From Lampropedia hyalina DSM 16112 (lineage in GTDB: Bacteria > Pseudomonadota > Gammaproteobacteria > Burkholderiales > Burkholderiaceae_C): a DNA stretch of 57,507 nucleotides. Made by a program: the position numbers and the translations under genes. The notes beneath the pieces are model-generated. The model made no database searches. It was not told the DNA's origin and was given only the letters and a program-made list of their open reading frames with translations. The first letter of the stretch is position 1; each line of letters opens with the position of its first letter. Of this stretch, positions 1 through 8,809 are shown piece after piece. The stretch lies in NCBI RefSeq assembly GCF_900129055.1, contig NZ_FQUZ01000002.1, positions 1 through 57,507 of the forward strand. Direction: 5' to 3'.

Positions 1-1054
1 CATTGCCCCCCAGCATGTCCCGCGCCAGCCGCGCAATCTCCAGTGCCTTGCCGCAACTGTTGCGCTTGATGATGGAGGTGATCTCCACCGGAGCCTGATG
101 CAGGTCTTTGAGCCGCCCCACTTGCAGGCAGCCTTGCAGCCCCAGGTGGATTTCCGTCAGCGCATCGGCCAGCTTCTTCTGGATGAGCTGGTTGGCCGCC
201 AGCGGACGGCCAAACTGCTTGCGATCCAGTGTGTATTGCCGCGCCACGGCCAGGCAGTCTTCCGCTGCTCCCAGCGCGCCCCAGGCGATGCCGTAGCGCG
301 CACTGTTCAGGCAGGTGAACGGGCCTTTGAGACCACGCACTTCGGGGAAGGCGTTTTCTTCGGGAACGAATACTTCGTCCATGACGATTTCACCGGTGAT
401 GGAGGCCCGCAGGCCCACCTTGCCGTGGATGGCCGGGGCCGACAGCCCTTTCCAGCCCTTCTCCAGCACGAAGCCGCGAATCTGCCCTTCATCGTCCTTG
501 GCCCAGACCACGAATACGTCGGCAATCGGGCTGTTGGTGATCCACATCTTGGAGCCGGACAGGCTGTAGCCGCCTTCGACCGTGCGGGCACGGGTAATCA
601 TGCTGCCGGGGTCGGAGCCGTGGTTGGGTTCGGTCAGGCCAAAGCACCCTATCCATTCGCCCGAGGCGAGTTTGGGCAGGTATTTCTGTTTGGTCGCTTC
701 GTTGCCGAATTCGTTGATGGGTACCATCACCAGCGAGGATTGCACGCTCATCATGGAGCGGTAGCCGGAATCGACGCGCTCGACTTCGCGGGCAATCAGG
801 CCGTAGGCGACGTAGTTCAGGCCCGCGCCGCCGTACTGTTCGGGGATGGTGGCTCCCAGCAGGCCGATCTCGCCCATTTCGCGGAAGATGGCCGGGTCGG
901 TGGATTCGTGGCGGAAGGCCAGTTGCACGCGCGGCTTGAGCTTGTCCTGGGCGTAGGCGTGGGCGGCATCGCGGATCTGGCGTTCGTCTTCGCTGAGCTG
1001 GCTTTCCAGGTTCAGTGGGTCTTCCCATTGGAAGCGGGGCTTGGCGTGCGTCAT
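1..1054 (-). CDS. gcdH: glutaryl-CoA dehydrogenase (3' end outside window)
   Basis: FAD-dependent acyl-CoA dehydrogenase that oxidises and decarboxylates glutaryl-CoA to crotonyl-CoA in lysine and tryptophan degradation. About 351 of the roughly 395 residues usual for the family are visible; the C-terminus runs off the left edge. The glutaryl-CoA dehydrogenase hallmark [15 protein letters not shown] (about residues 96-110) distinguishes it from general acyl-CoA dehydrogenases. The flavin/substrate stretch [13 protein letters not shown] (139-151) and KMWITNS (near 170) are also present. The ATG at 1054 is preceded by AGGAG at 7-base spacing. It diverges from a LysR gene, the usual arrangement for gcdH and its GcdR-type activator. 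The identification is firm; only the missing end is unknown. Confidence 0.93.
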   Translation of the reverse strand, partial: MTHAKPRFQWEDPLNLESQLSEDERQIRDAAHAYAQDKLKPRVQLAFRHESTDPAIFREMGEIGLLGATIPEQYGGAGLNYVAYGLIAREVERVDSGYRSMMSVQSSLVMVPINEFGNEATKQKYLPKLASGEWIGCFGLTEPNHGSDPGSMITRARTVEGGYSLSGSKMWITNSPIADVFVVWAKDDEGQIRGFVLEKGWKGLSAPAIHGKVGLRASITGEIVMDEVFVPEENAFPEVRGLKGPFTCLNSARYGIAWGALGAAEDCLAVARQYTLDRKQFGRPLAANQLIQKKLADALTEIHLGLQGCLQVGRLKDLHQAPVEITSIIKRNSCGKALEIARLARDMLGGN

Positions 1055-1177
1055 GAGGGGTCTCCTGTGAAGGTTGAATTGCAGTAATTGCATTCTAGGA
1101 ATCACAAAAGGTCATGACAAACGAAAATTTCGCAGAAACCTGTGCGCTTTCCGCACTTCGTCTTTATGATGGCCGCC
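1055..1177. promoter_or_regulatory. divergent gcdH / LysR promoter region
   Basis: This 123-base region separates divergently transcribed gcdH and its LysR-type neighbour and so should hold both promoters and the regulator's binding sites. Visible elements are a direct repeat of ATTGCA at 1078 and 1087 (9-base period) and the dyad ATTC-TAG-GAAT at 1092-1102. Either could be part of a LysR operator. The assignment is inference from position; no -35/-10 pair was convincing. Confidence 0.35.
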
Positions 1178-2092
1178 ATGCGCCGCAAGATTCCCAGCAC
1201 CCACGCCCTGCTCGCCTTCGAGGCCGCCGCCCGGCATGAGAGTTTCACCCGTGCCGCCGACGAGCTGGCCCTGACCCAGAGTGCCATCTGCCGCCAGATT
1301 GCCACGCTGGAGGATTTTCTGGGCGTGGCCCTGTTTCGCCGCACCCGGCGCGGCGTGCAACTGACCGAGGCCGGGCAGGACTACTGCCGCCAGATCACCC
1401 CGCGCCTGGACGCGCTGGCGCGCGACACGCTGGCCGTGATGGCGCAGCAGGGGGCCAGCACCACGCTGGAGCTGGCGGTGGTTCCCACCTTCGCCACGCG
1501 CTGGCTGCTGCCGCGCCTGCCCCGGTTTCAGCAGGCGCATCCGCTGGTGAACATTCACATGCACACGCAAACCCGGCCTTTTCTGTTCGATCAGACCGAG
1601 TTCGATGCTGCCCTGTACTTTGGCGATGCGGGCTGGCCGGGCACCGAGGCGCATTTTCTGATGCACGAATACCCGGTGCCGGTGTGCAGCCCCCATCTGG
1701 CAGGCGTGTCCCCCCACATGACCCCGGCACAGATTGCCACGCTGCCGCTGCTGCAACAGACCACGCGCCCCTACGCCTGGCGGCAGTGGTTCGAGGCGGC
1801 CGGGCTGCACATTGCGCACGATATGGCCGGGATGCGGCTGGAGCTGTTCTCCATGCTGGCGCAGGCAGCCATCGAGCGCATGGGCGTGGCCCTGATTCCG
1901 CCCTTCCTGATTCAGCGCGAACTCGACAGCGGCGCGTTGCTGATCCCCTGCCAGCAGGCCCTGGTGACGGAGCGCGCCTATTACCTCATCATGCCCGAGC
2001 GCAAGGCGCAACGCCCCGCACTGGAAGCCTTCCGGCACTGGCTGGTGCAGCAGGTGCAGGAGTGCCTGCCACTACCGGACAACACCCATTGA
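1178..2092 (+). CDS. LysR-family regulator, GcvA/GcdR type, divergent from gcdH
   Basis: Transcription factor of 304 residues with an N-terminal winged helix-turn-helix (about residues 5-65, with AFEAAARHESFTRAADELAL and FRRTRRGVQLTEAG) and a LysR substrate-binding domain (about 90-295). The N-terminal sequence resembles the GcvA branch. Divergence from gcdH suggests it activates glutaryl-CoA dehydrogenase in response to glutarate or glutaryl-CoA, as GcdR does in pseudomonads; this is inference from context. The start at 1178 was chosen because MRRKIPSTHALLAFEAAARH matches the usual family N-terminus. In-frame ATGs at 1166 and 1169 and a GTG at 1142 are alternatives. Confidence 0.85.
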   Translation: MRRKIPSTHALLAFEAAARHESFTRAADELALTQSAICRQIATLEDFLGVALFRRTRRGVQLTEAGQDYCRQITPRLDALARDTLAVMAQQGASTTLELAVVPTFATRWLLPRLPRFQQAHPLVNIHMHTQTRPFLFDQTEFDAALYFGDAGWPGTEAHFLMHEYPVPVCSPHLAGVSPHMTPAQIATLPLLQQTTRPYAWRQWFEAAGLHIAHDMAGMRLELFSMLAQAAIERMGVALIPPFLIQRELDSGALLIPCQQALVTERAYYLIMPERKAQRPALEAFRHWLVQQVQECLPLPDNTH

Positions 2093-2168
2093 AACAGGCC
2101 AGAACCCGCATCCAACATTCGACCTTTCTACAATAGCCGCTTTGCCACCATTGCCACCGACACTTGCC

Positions 2169-3506
2169 ATGACTTCCCTTCCCCCTTCCAACGCCTCCCG
2201 GACTCCCAATAATCCCAGCGTGTACGCACTGGATCGCCAATATGTGTTCCATTCCTGGTCGGTGCAGCGCACGCTTGATCCACTGGTGATTGCAGGCGGC
2301 GCAGGCTGCGAACTGTGGGATTACGATGGCCGCCGTTACCTGGATTTCTCCAGCCAGTTGGTCAATACCAACATCGGCCACCAGCACCCCAAGGTGGTAG
2401 CGGCGATTCAGGCGCAGGCCGCACAACTGACGACGATTGCCCCGTCCACCGCCAACTGGCAGCGGGGCGAAGCGGCACGGCGCATCATCGACTGGTCGCC
2501 CGAAGGCTTTGCGAAGGTGTTCTTCACGAACGCCGGGGCCGATGCGGTGGAAAACGCCATTCGCATGGCGCGGCTCTACACCGGGCGCGACAAGGTGCTG
2601 TCGGCCTACCGTTCCTACCACGGCAACACCGGCGCAGCCATCGTCGCCACCGGCGACCCCCGGCGGCTGCCCAACGAATACGCACGCGGGCATGTGCATT
2701 TCTTCAACCCCTACCTGTACCGCTCGGAATTCCACGCCCAGACCCCGGAAGAAGAATGCGAACGTGCGCTGCACCATCTGCGGCGCATCATCACCCTGGA
2801 AGGCCCTGGCCAGATCGCCGCGCTGCTGCTGGAAACAGTGCCCGGCACGGCCGGCATTCTGGTGCCGCCACCGGGTTATCTGCAAGGGGTGCGGGCACTG
2901 GCTGATGAATTCGGCATCGTGCTGATTCTGGACGAAGTCATGTGCGGTTTTGGCCGCACCGGCCAACGCCTCGCGCTGGACCACTACGGTGTCACGCCCG
3001 ACCTCATCACCTTCGCCAAGGGCGTGAACTCGGGCTATGTGCCCGCAGGCGGGGTCGTCATTTCACAGCCCATCGCCAATTATTTCGAGGACCGCTACTT
3101 CCCCGGCGGGCTGACCTATTCCGGCCACCCGCTGGCCATGGCCGCCATCGTCGCCACGCTGGATGCCATGACGGAAGAAAACATGGTGGAAAACGCCGCC
3201 CGCATCGGGGCTGAGGTGCTGGGGCCGGGTCTGGCCGCACTGGCCGAGCAACACGCTTGCGTGGGCGAGGTGCGCGGACTGGGGCTGTTCTGGGCCATCG
3301 AACTGGTGAATGAGCGCGAACACAAGACCCCGCTGACCGCCGCCGCCATGCAGCGCATCAAGAATGCCCTGCTGCAACGCGGCCTGTTGCCGTTCATCGC
3401 CGACAACCGCATCCACGTCGCGCCGCCGCTGGTGGTCACCGCCGCCCAGGTGCAGCAGGCCCTGGCGACTTACGATGAAGTGCTCACCGAAACCGCGCAG
3501 TCCTGA
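2169..3506 (+). CDS. class III pyridoxal-phosphate aminotransferase
   Basis: PLP-dependent omega-aminotransferase of 445 residues. Features of class III are visible: the cofactor-binding FTNAGADAVENAIRMAR stretch, the LILDEVMCGFGRTG motif with the ring-contacting Asp, and TFAKGVNSGY carrying the Schiff-base lysine. Sequence style is closest to taurine-pyruvate or beta-alanine-pyruvate type enzymes, but the amino donor cannot be assigned from sequence. It follows the LysR gene on the same strand after 76 bases, so co-regulation with gcdH metabolism is possible but unproven. The ATG at 2169 was preferred over an upstream in-frame TTG at 2142. It converges with rhlE. Confidence 0.88.
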   Translation: MTSLPPSNASRTPNNPSVYALDRQYVFHSWSVQRTLDPLVIAGGAGCELWDYDGRRYLDFSSQLVNTNIGHQHPKVVAAIQAQAAQLTTIAPSTANWQRGEAARRIIDWSPEGFAKVFFTNAGADAVENAIRMARLYTGRDKVLSAYRSYHGNTGAAIVATGDPRRLPNEYARGHVHFFNPYLYRSEFHAQTPEEECERALHHLRRIITLEGPGQIAALLLETVPGTAGILVPPPGYLQGVRALADEFGIVLILDEVMCGFGRTGQRLALDHYGVTPDLITFAKGVNSGYVPAGGVVISQPIANYFEDRYFPGGLTYSGHPLAMAAIVATLDAMTEENMVENAARIGAEVLGPGLAALAEQHACVGEVRGLGLFWAIELVNEREHKTPLTAAAMQRIKNALLQRGLLPFIADNRIHVAPPLVVTAAQVQQALATYDEVLTETAQS

Positions 3507-3530
3507 ACCAGACGATAGCTGAAGAGCCGT

Positions 3531-4997
3531 TTATTTACCCGCCGCCGACCCGGCATCCTGCGGCTTGAGCAGGGCGGCAACGCGGTTGCGGCTTTTGATA
3601 TTGACGGAACGGCGCGCCGCACTGTGGCTGGCACTGCCCGCCTTGGTCGCAGGTTCCCAGGCCGGTGGAGTGCCAGCGGACGATTCCTGATACGGCTGGT
3701 TGAAGAAGGGGTCTTGCGGGTTGGATGGGGCACGGCGGTAGGAGGAGAGCCGATCCTCGCGCACCTCGCGGCGTGCAGGGGCCGGATAGGCCTCGCGGCT
3801 GCGGCCACTGCCCTGGGCAGGACGGGCACTGCCTTCGTCGCGCCGAGCGGGTCGAGCCAAGGACAAAGGCTGCGGCTGCACGTCCTTGCCGATGAGCTTG
3901 GCGATTTCCTTGATGGATTTGCCATCGCTGTCCGCCACCAGTGTGAACGCCTGCCCCGACGCACCGCCGCGCCCGGTACGGCCAATGCGGTGGACATAGT
4001 CTTCGGCGTGGAAAGGCACGTCGTAATTGAACACGGCAGGCACGTCCTTGATGTCCAGCCCGCGAGCGGCCACATCCGTGCAGATGAGCATCTGTACCTC
4101 ACCTGCCTTGAATGCTTCCAGCGATTTCAGGCGTTCTTCCTGGCTCTTGTCGCCATGCAGTGCCGCCGTGCGCAAACCATCGCGCTCCAGCGAACGCGCC
4201 AGCCGGGCGCAACCCAGGCGGCTGTTCACGAACACGAATGCCTGCGGGCAGGCGTATTCCTGAAACAGTGCGAGCAGGGCACGGCGTTTGTCGTCTTCCG
4301 CCACCGCGTAGAAACGCTGTTCTATGGACGATGCCGTGGCATTCGGGCGCGCCACCTCGATCAGCACCGGGTCTTGCAGATAGCTGCCCGCCAGCCGCTT
4401 GATTTCCGGCGAGAACGTGGCCGAGAACAGCAGCGTGGTGCGGCCCGCCTTCGGCAGGTGCGACAGAATGCGCTGCAAGTCGGGCAGAAAGCCGATGTCC
4501 AGCATGCGGTCGGCCTCGTCCAGCACCACATATTCCACCTGGCTCAGGGACGTGGACTTGGCTTCCAGATGGTCGAGCAGCCGCCCTGGCGTGGCCACCA
4601 GCACTTCCACGCCGCCCTTGAGTTCGGCCGTCTGGGGCTTCATGTCCACACCGCCGAACACCACGGCACTGCGCAACTTGGTGAACTGGGCGAACTGCGC
4701 GATCTGCGCGGCCACCTGGTCGGCCAGTTCGCGCGTGGGCAGCAGCACCAAGGCCCGCACCGGATGGCGCGCAGGCGACATGGAGCTGTTCTCGTGCTTG
4801 AGCAACCGCTGAAGCAGCGGCAGCGCGAATGCCGCCGTCTTGCCCGTGCCGGTCTGCGCCGCGCCCATCACGTCCTGCCCGGCCAGCACCACCGGGATGG
4901 CCTGTTCCTGAATGGGTGTCATGGTGGTGAACCCCATCTGGGCAATCGCGCGCTGAATCGGTTCAGCAAGAAGAATGGTTGTGAATGCTTTGGTCAT
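3531..4997 (-). CDS. rhlE: DEAD-box ATP-dependent RNA helicase, RhlE type
   Basis: Cytoplasmic RNA helicase of 488 residues involved in ribosome maturation or RNA turnover in characterised relatives. The two RecA-like domains carry all core motifs: AQTGTGKT (47-54), PTRELA (87-92), ATPGRL (135-140), DEAD (160-163), SAT (192-194), ARGLDI (311-316) and HRIGRTGR (336-343). The C-terminal tail from about residue 375 is Arg-, Ser- and Pro-rich and low in complexity, typical of RhlE RNA-binding extensions. The ATG at 4997 lies 14 bases downstream of a short hairpin in the leader (see that entry). The gene stands alone, converging with the aminotransferase. Confidence 0.93.
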   Translation of the reverse strand: MTKAFTTILLAEPIQRAIAQMGFTTMTPIQEQAIPVVLAGQDVMGAAQTGTGKTAAFALPLLQRLLKHENSSMSPARHPVRALVLLPTRELADQVAAQIAQFAQFTKLRSAVVFGGVDMKPQTAELKGGVEVLVATPGRLLDHLEAKSTSLSQVEYVVLDEADRMLDIGFLPDLQRILSHLPKAGRTTLLFSATFSPEIKRLAGSYLQDPVLIEVARPNATASSIEQRFYAVAEDDKRRALLALFQEYACPQAFVFVNSRLGCARLARSLERDGLRTAALHGDKSQEERLKSLEAFKAGEVQMLICTDVAARGLDIKDVPAVFNYDVPFHAEDYVHRIGRTGRGGASGQAFTLVADSDGKSIKEIAKLIGKDVQPQPLSLARPARRDEGSARPAQGSGRSREAYPAPARREVREDRLSSYRRAPSNPQDPFFNQPYQESSAGTPPAWEPATKAGSASHSAARRSVNIKSRNRVAALLKPQDAGSAAGK

Positions 4998-5011
4998 GTA
5001 ACTCGTAATTG

Positions 5012-5026
5012 TCGCACCCTGTGCGA
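5012..5026 (-). promoter_or_regulatory. hairpin in the rhlE leader
   Basis: TCGCAC-N3-GTGCGA is a perfect 6-bp inverted repeat 14 bases before the rhlE start codon. On the transcript the loop reads AGG, so folding would place a possible ribosome-binding purine run in the loop. A second dyad, CATCAGG-C-CCTGATG (5054-5068), lies further upstream. RNA helicase genes are often controlled through leader structure, for example in the cold, but here that is inference only. Confidence 0.35.
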
Positions 5027-5258
5027 AAACAAACCGGAAAAACCCTCATACCCCATCAGGCCCTGATGCACACCATGACGATGGATGGCAGCTCAATGCG
5101 CACCGGTGCGGGCATGGCCCGGCACAATACCCTTGTAATTCATATACTGATACACGATATCGCATAATGCTGCAATGCACAATAAGAGAATTCACTCCCG
5201 TATGCTGGCGGCTGCCGCCTCCGGCTTTTCCTGACCGCCCTTGTCCCGCTTTTGCGCC

Positions 5259-6044
5259 ATGAACCCTCCTGCCAAGCCACCGCATTCCGGCTCGATTCAG
5301 GCATCAGCGTCTGGACAGGGCCACACGCAAGCCACCCCGCCCGCGCCACCCAAGACCCGCGCCCTGCCGCTGATGATCCCGATTCGCTCGCTGGGCCCGG
5401 CACAGCGCGAGCAGATTCGTCACCACCTGCTGAGCCTGTCCTCGCGCGACCGCTACCTGCGCTTCGGCTACCCGGCCACCGACGTGCAGGTGGGCAGCTA
5501 TGTCCAGGGGCTGGACTTCTCCCGCGACGAGGTCTTCGGCATCCTCAACCGCAAGCTGGAATTGATTGCCGTGGCCCACCTGGCCTATGCCGAGGGCAAC
5601 GAAACCACCGCCGAGTTCGGCGTGTCCGTGCTAAGCCATTACCGGGGGTAGGGGTTGGGCGCGCGCATGTACGACCGCGCCGTCATCCATGCCCGCAATG
5701 CCGGGGTGGAGCAGATGTACGTCCATGCCCTGTCGGAAAACACCCCGATGCTGCGCATTGCCCGCAATGCCGGCTCCACGGTACACCGTGACGGCATCGA
5801 ATCCGAAGCCTTCCTGAAACTGCCACCGGCCAACTTCAACTCGCACATGGCCGAAGCCATCGAAGAGCACTATGCCGAGTTCGACTACCAGCTCAAAGTG
5901 CAGGCCAATCATGTGCAAGACCTTTTCGAGAACTTGCAGAAATGGCAGCGCAGCCTGCGCGGCCTGCCTCCGGCGGCAGGCACCGGGCAGGAAAATGCCC
6001 CCGCCGAACCTGCGGCCACACCGAAACACCCCGATCACTCATAA
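5259..6044 (+). pseudogene. GNAT-family N-acetyltransferase interrupted by an in-frame TAG
   Basis: The reading frame is open from the ATG at 5259 to TAA at 6044 except for TAG at 5649-5651 (codon 131). The upstream part carries the first strands of a GNAT fold; the downstream part continues in the same frame with ARMYDRAVIHARNAGVEQMY and a long helical tail. The stop sits inside the acetyl-CoA pyrophosphate loop (R/Q-x-x-G-x-G): SHYRG-stop-GLGAR would read RGQGLG if TAG were CAG. A truncated product would lack the cofactor site. It could be a true nonsense mutation, a sequencing error in the G-rich run (5644-5660), or rarely a readthrough codon. The acetylated substrate is unknown. Confidence 0.75.
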
Positions 6045-6181
6045 GGGGGCACCACCGGCGCACCAGCACATCGCAACATGGTTGCCAGGGCACACAGGAT
6101 TCACAAAACCGTACCGATAATCCGTTATGCTCCCATCATGTTTGACTTTTCCTGCGCCCTGCCCTGCGCACCTTCACGACA

Positions 6182-7054
6182 GTGACCGCCGACCACCCCC
6201 CTTCACGCCCTCCTGAAAAAGACACCCGGCGCAGCCTGCGCCAGCGTCTGGCCGAACTGCTGCACCCGGCCCCGGCCAATGCCGACGACCTGATCGAAAC
6301 CATTGGCGAGGTGGAAGACAAGGACATCATCGATGCCGATACGCGCATCACGCTGGAGCGCGTCATCCGCATGGCCGACATGACGGCCGCCGATGTCATG
6401 GTGGCGGCTCCCCGGATCGACATGCTGGATGTGAATGCGCCGTTCGAGGACAACCTGCGCGAGGTCATCCACACCGCCCACTCGCGTTTTCCGGTGTACC
6501 AGGACTCGCGCGAGAACATCATCGGCATTCTGCTGGCCAAGGACTTGCTCAAACTCCAGCGCGCCCCGAACCTGAACATCCGCGCTTTGTTGCGCCCCCC
6601 GCTGCTGCTGCCCGAAAGCAAGGGGCTGAACGATGTGCTGCGCGAATTCCGCCTGCAACGCAACCACATGGCCGTGCTGCTCGACGAGTTCGGGCGCATT
6701 TCCGGCCTGGTCACCATTGAAGACGTGCTGGAGCAGATCGTCGGGGACATCGAGGATGAATTCGACATCCCGGAAGAGGACGACGGCAACATCTTCGCAC
6801 TGGCCGACCATTCGCTGCGCATCAACGGCAACACGGCCATCGCGCGTGTCGAGGAAACCTTTGGTGTCACGCTGCAATCGCCACAGACAGAGGACGAATT
6901 CGACACCATCGGCGGCCTGGTGGCACACCACGCCGGGCAAGTGCCCGAACGCGGCCAGCATGTGGTGCTGGCAGGGCTGGATTTCGAGGTGCTGCACGTC
7001 AAGGGCGGAGCAGTGCACTGGTTCCGGGTGCGGCCTGTGGCCCAGCCGGCCTGA
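6182..7054 (+). CDS. corC: CorC/YbeX-type CBS-domain transporter-associated protein
   Basis: Protein of 290 residues with two CBS domains (about 65-190; VMVAAPRIDMLDV and the second repeat ending GLVTIEDVLEQIVGDIEDE) followed by a CorC_HlyC domain (about 205-285). Members are linked to magnesium/cobalt efflux and ribosome metabolism, and the gene typically precedes lnt, as here (57-base gap). The usual upstream partners ybeZ and ybeY are not present; the broken acetyltransferase gene occupies that place. The start is GTG at 6182, the only plausible in-frame start ahead of the conserved region. Confidence 0.88.
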   Translation: MTADHPPSRPPEKDTRRSLRQRLAELLHPAPANADDLIETIGEVEDKDIIDADTRITLERVIRMADMTAADVMVAAPRIDMLDVNAPFEDNLREVIHTAHSRFPVYQDSRENIIGILLAKDLLKLQRAPNLNIRALLRPPLLLPESKGLNDVLREFRLQRNHMAVLLDEFGRISGLVTIEDVLEQIVGDIEDEFDIPEEDDGNIFALADHSLRINGNTAIARVEETFGVTLQSPQTEDEFDTIGGLVAHHAGQVPERGQHVVLAGLDFEVLHVKGGAVHWFRVRPVAQPA

Positions 7055-7111
7055 AGCCCGGCCATGCGCAACACACGGCGCGGCCTTCTGCATTTTGGTT
7101 GATTTCGGTTT

Positions 7112-8773
7112 ATGACTCGCCTGGCCCATGTCCATCTGTACCACCGCATCGGGCGGTTGCTGGTTTTTCTGTTTCTGCCGGTCGTGGGCTATCTACAGGC
7201 ATACGCGCTGGCCTCCCCCACAGATGGCAGCACCACCTGGTGGTTGCAGGTGCTTGCACTGGCAGGCTTCTTCCTGACACTGGATGCCAGTCGCACGGTC
7301 TGGTCGGCAGCCCGGCGTGCCTGGTGGTTCGCCACCTGCTGGCTGGTGAGCGTATTCTGGTGGCTCTATATCTCCATGCACGTCTATGCCGGATTGAATC
7401 TGGCCATGACAGTGCTGGCCATCGTGGCCCTGGCCGCATTTCTGGGGCTGTACTACGCTGTGGCAGGCGCGCTGTACTGGAAGATGCGGGTGCGCGGCTA
7501 CTGGGGCAGTGCCATGATGTTCGGCGCGTGCTGGACGCTGGCCGAACTCGCACGGGGGCAATGGCTCACTGGCTTCCCGTGGGGTGCGATTGGCTATGCG
7601 CATGTCGATGGCCCGCTCGCCTGGCTGGCCCGCTATGTCGGGGTGTATGGCGTGGGTTATGTGGCGGCTTTCCTGTCAGTGCTGGTGGCCTTCAGCATCA
7701 TCAGCATCATCGCCTACATCTTCGGGCGGTTCATCAGCGTGGCGCGCCTGCCGCTGTCGGGCATTCGGGTGGCATCCGCCTTCGTCTGGCTGGGGGCCGT
7801 GGCCGCAGCCCTGTGGTGGGGGCAATCCTGGCAGCAGCGACAGTTCGATCAATTCGATGCCCGCCTGCATCAGCCGCCCCACCTGAGCGTCACGCTGGCC
7901 CTGTTGCAGGGCAATATTCCGCAGGAAGAAAAATTCATGCCCGGCAAGGGCATTCCCGACGCGCTGAGCTGGTACGGACAGCAATTGCTGACCAGCGAAG
8001 CCCAGCTGGTCATTGCTCCCGAGACGGCCATTGCGCTGCTGAAGACCGACCTGCCCCCAGGCTACTGGCGGCGCATCGAAGGGCATTTCCGCCAGGGAGC
8101 CGGGCAGGCCATGCTGACGGGTATCCCGCTGGGCAACTTCGAGGACGGCTATACCAATTCGGTGGTGGGCGTGCAGCCGGGCAATGCCGATTATGTGTAC
8201 AGCAAATCGCATCTGGTGCCCTTTGGCGAATTCATCCCGCCCCTGTTCCGCTGGTTCACGGACCTGATGAATATCCCCCTGGGCGACTTCGACCGGGGCA
8301 CGCTGGCACAGCCCTCCTTCCAGTGGCGCGGCGAACGCTTCGCCCCCAACATCTGCTATGAAGACTTGTTTGGCGAGGAACTGGCGCGCCGCTTCGCCAC
8401 CCCTGCCGAAGCCCCGACCGTGCTGGTGAACTTCAGCAACATCGGCTGGTTTGGTGATGGCGTGGCCATCGACCAACACCTGCACATCAGCCGCATGCGC
8501 ACGCTGGAGCTGGAACGCCCAATGGTACGCGCCACCAACACCGGAGCCACTGCCGTGATCGACCACCGGGGCGTGGTGCAGGCCATGGCACCGCGTGCCA
8601 CGCGCCATGTGCTGCACGCCAGCGTGACGGGAGTCGGGCAGGATGGTCACCTCGACAGCATCACACCGTTTGCCCGCTGGAGCAGTGCCTTCGGCCTGCT
8701 GCCCGCCTGGCTGGCGACCCTGACCCTGCTGGTAATTGCCGGAATGTTCTGGAAACGGGTAACGCAATATTGA
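7112..8773 (+). CDS. lnt: apolipoprotein N-acyltransferase
   Basis: Inner-membrane enzyme of 553 residues that transfers an acyl chain from phospholipid to the N-terminal Cys of lipoproteins, the last step of lipoprotein maturation. Several hydrophobic segments fill residues 15-235, then a periplasmic nitrilase-like domain (about 258-510). The catalytic triad is visible: Glu304 in APETA, Lys365 in YSKSHLVPFGEF and Cys415 in NICYEDLF, corresponding to E267, K335 and C387 of the E. coli enzyme. A final membrane segment lies near 525-545. It follows corC in a conserved pair and converges with alr, leaving 36 bases between stops. Confidence 0.95.
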   Translation: MTRLAHVHLYHRIGRLLVFLFLPVVGYLQAYALASPTDGSTTWWLQVLALAGFFLTLDASRTVWSAARRAWWFATCWLVSVFWWLYISMHVYAGLNLAMTVLAIVALAAFLGLYYAVAGALYWKMRVRGYWGSAMMFGACWTLAELARGQWLTGFPWGAIGYAHVDGPLAWLARYVGVYGVGYVAAFLSVLVAFSIISIIAYIFGRFISVARLPLSGIRVASAFVWLGAVAAALWWGQSWQQRQFDQFDARLHQPPHLSVTLALLQGNIPQEEKFMPGKGIPDALSWYGQQLLTSEAQLVIAPETAIALLKTDLPPGYWRRIEGHFRQGAGQAMLTGIPLGNFEDGYTNSVVGVQPGNADYVYSKSHLVPFGEFIPPLFRWFTDLMNIPLGDFDRGTLAQPSFQWRGERFAPNICYEDLFGEELARRFATPAEAPTVLVNFSNIGWFGDGVAIDQHLHISRMRTLELERPMVRATNTGATAVIDHRGVVQAMAPRATRHVLHASVTGVGQDGHLDSITPFARWSSAFGLLPAWLATLTLLVIAGMFWKRVTQY

Positions 8774-8809
8774 AATACGCTGCGGTGAGCCTGCCCCAGG
8801 AGACCAGGG

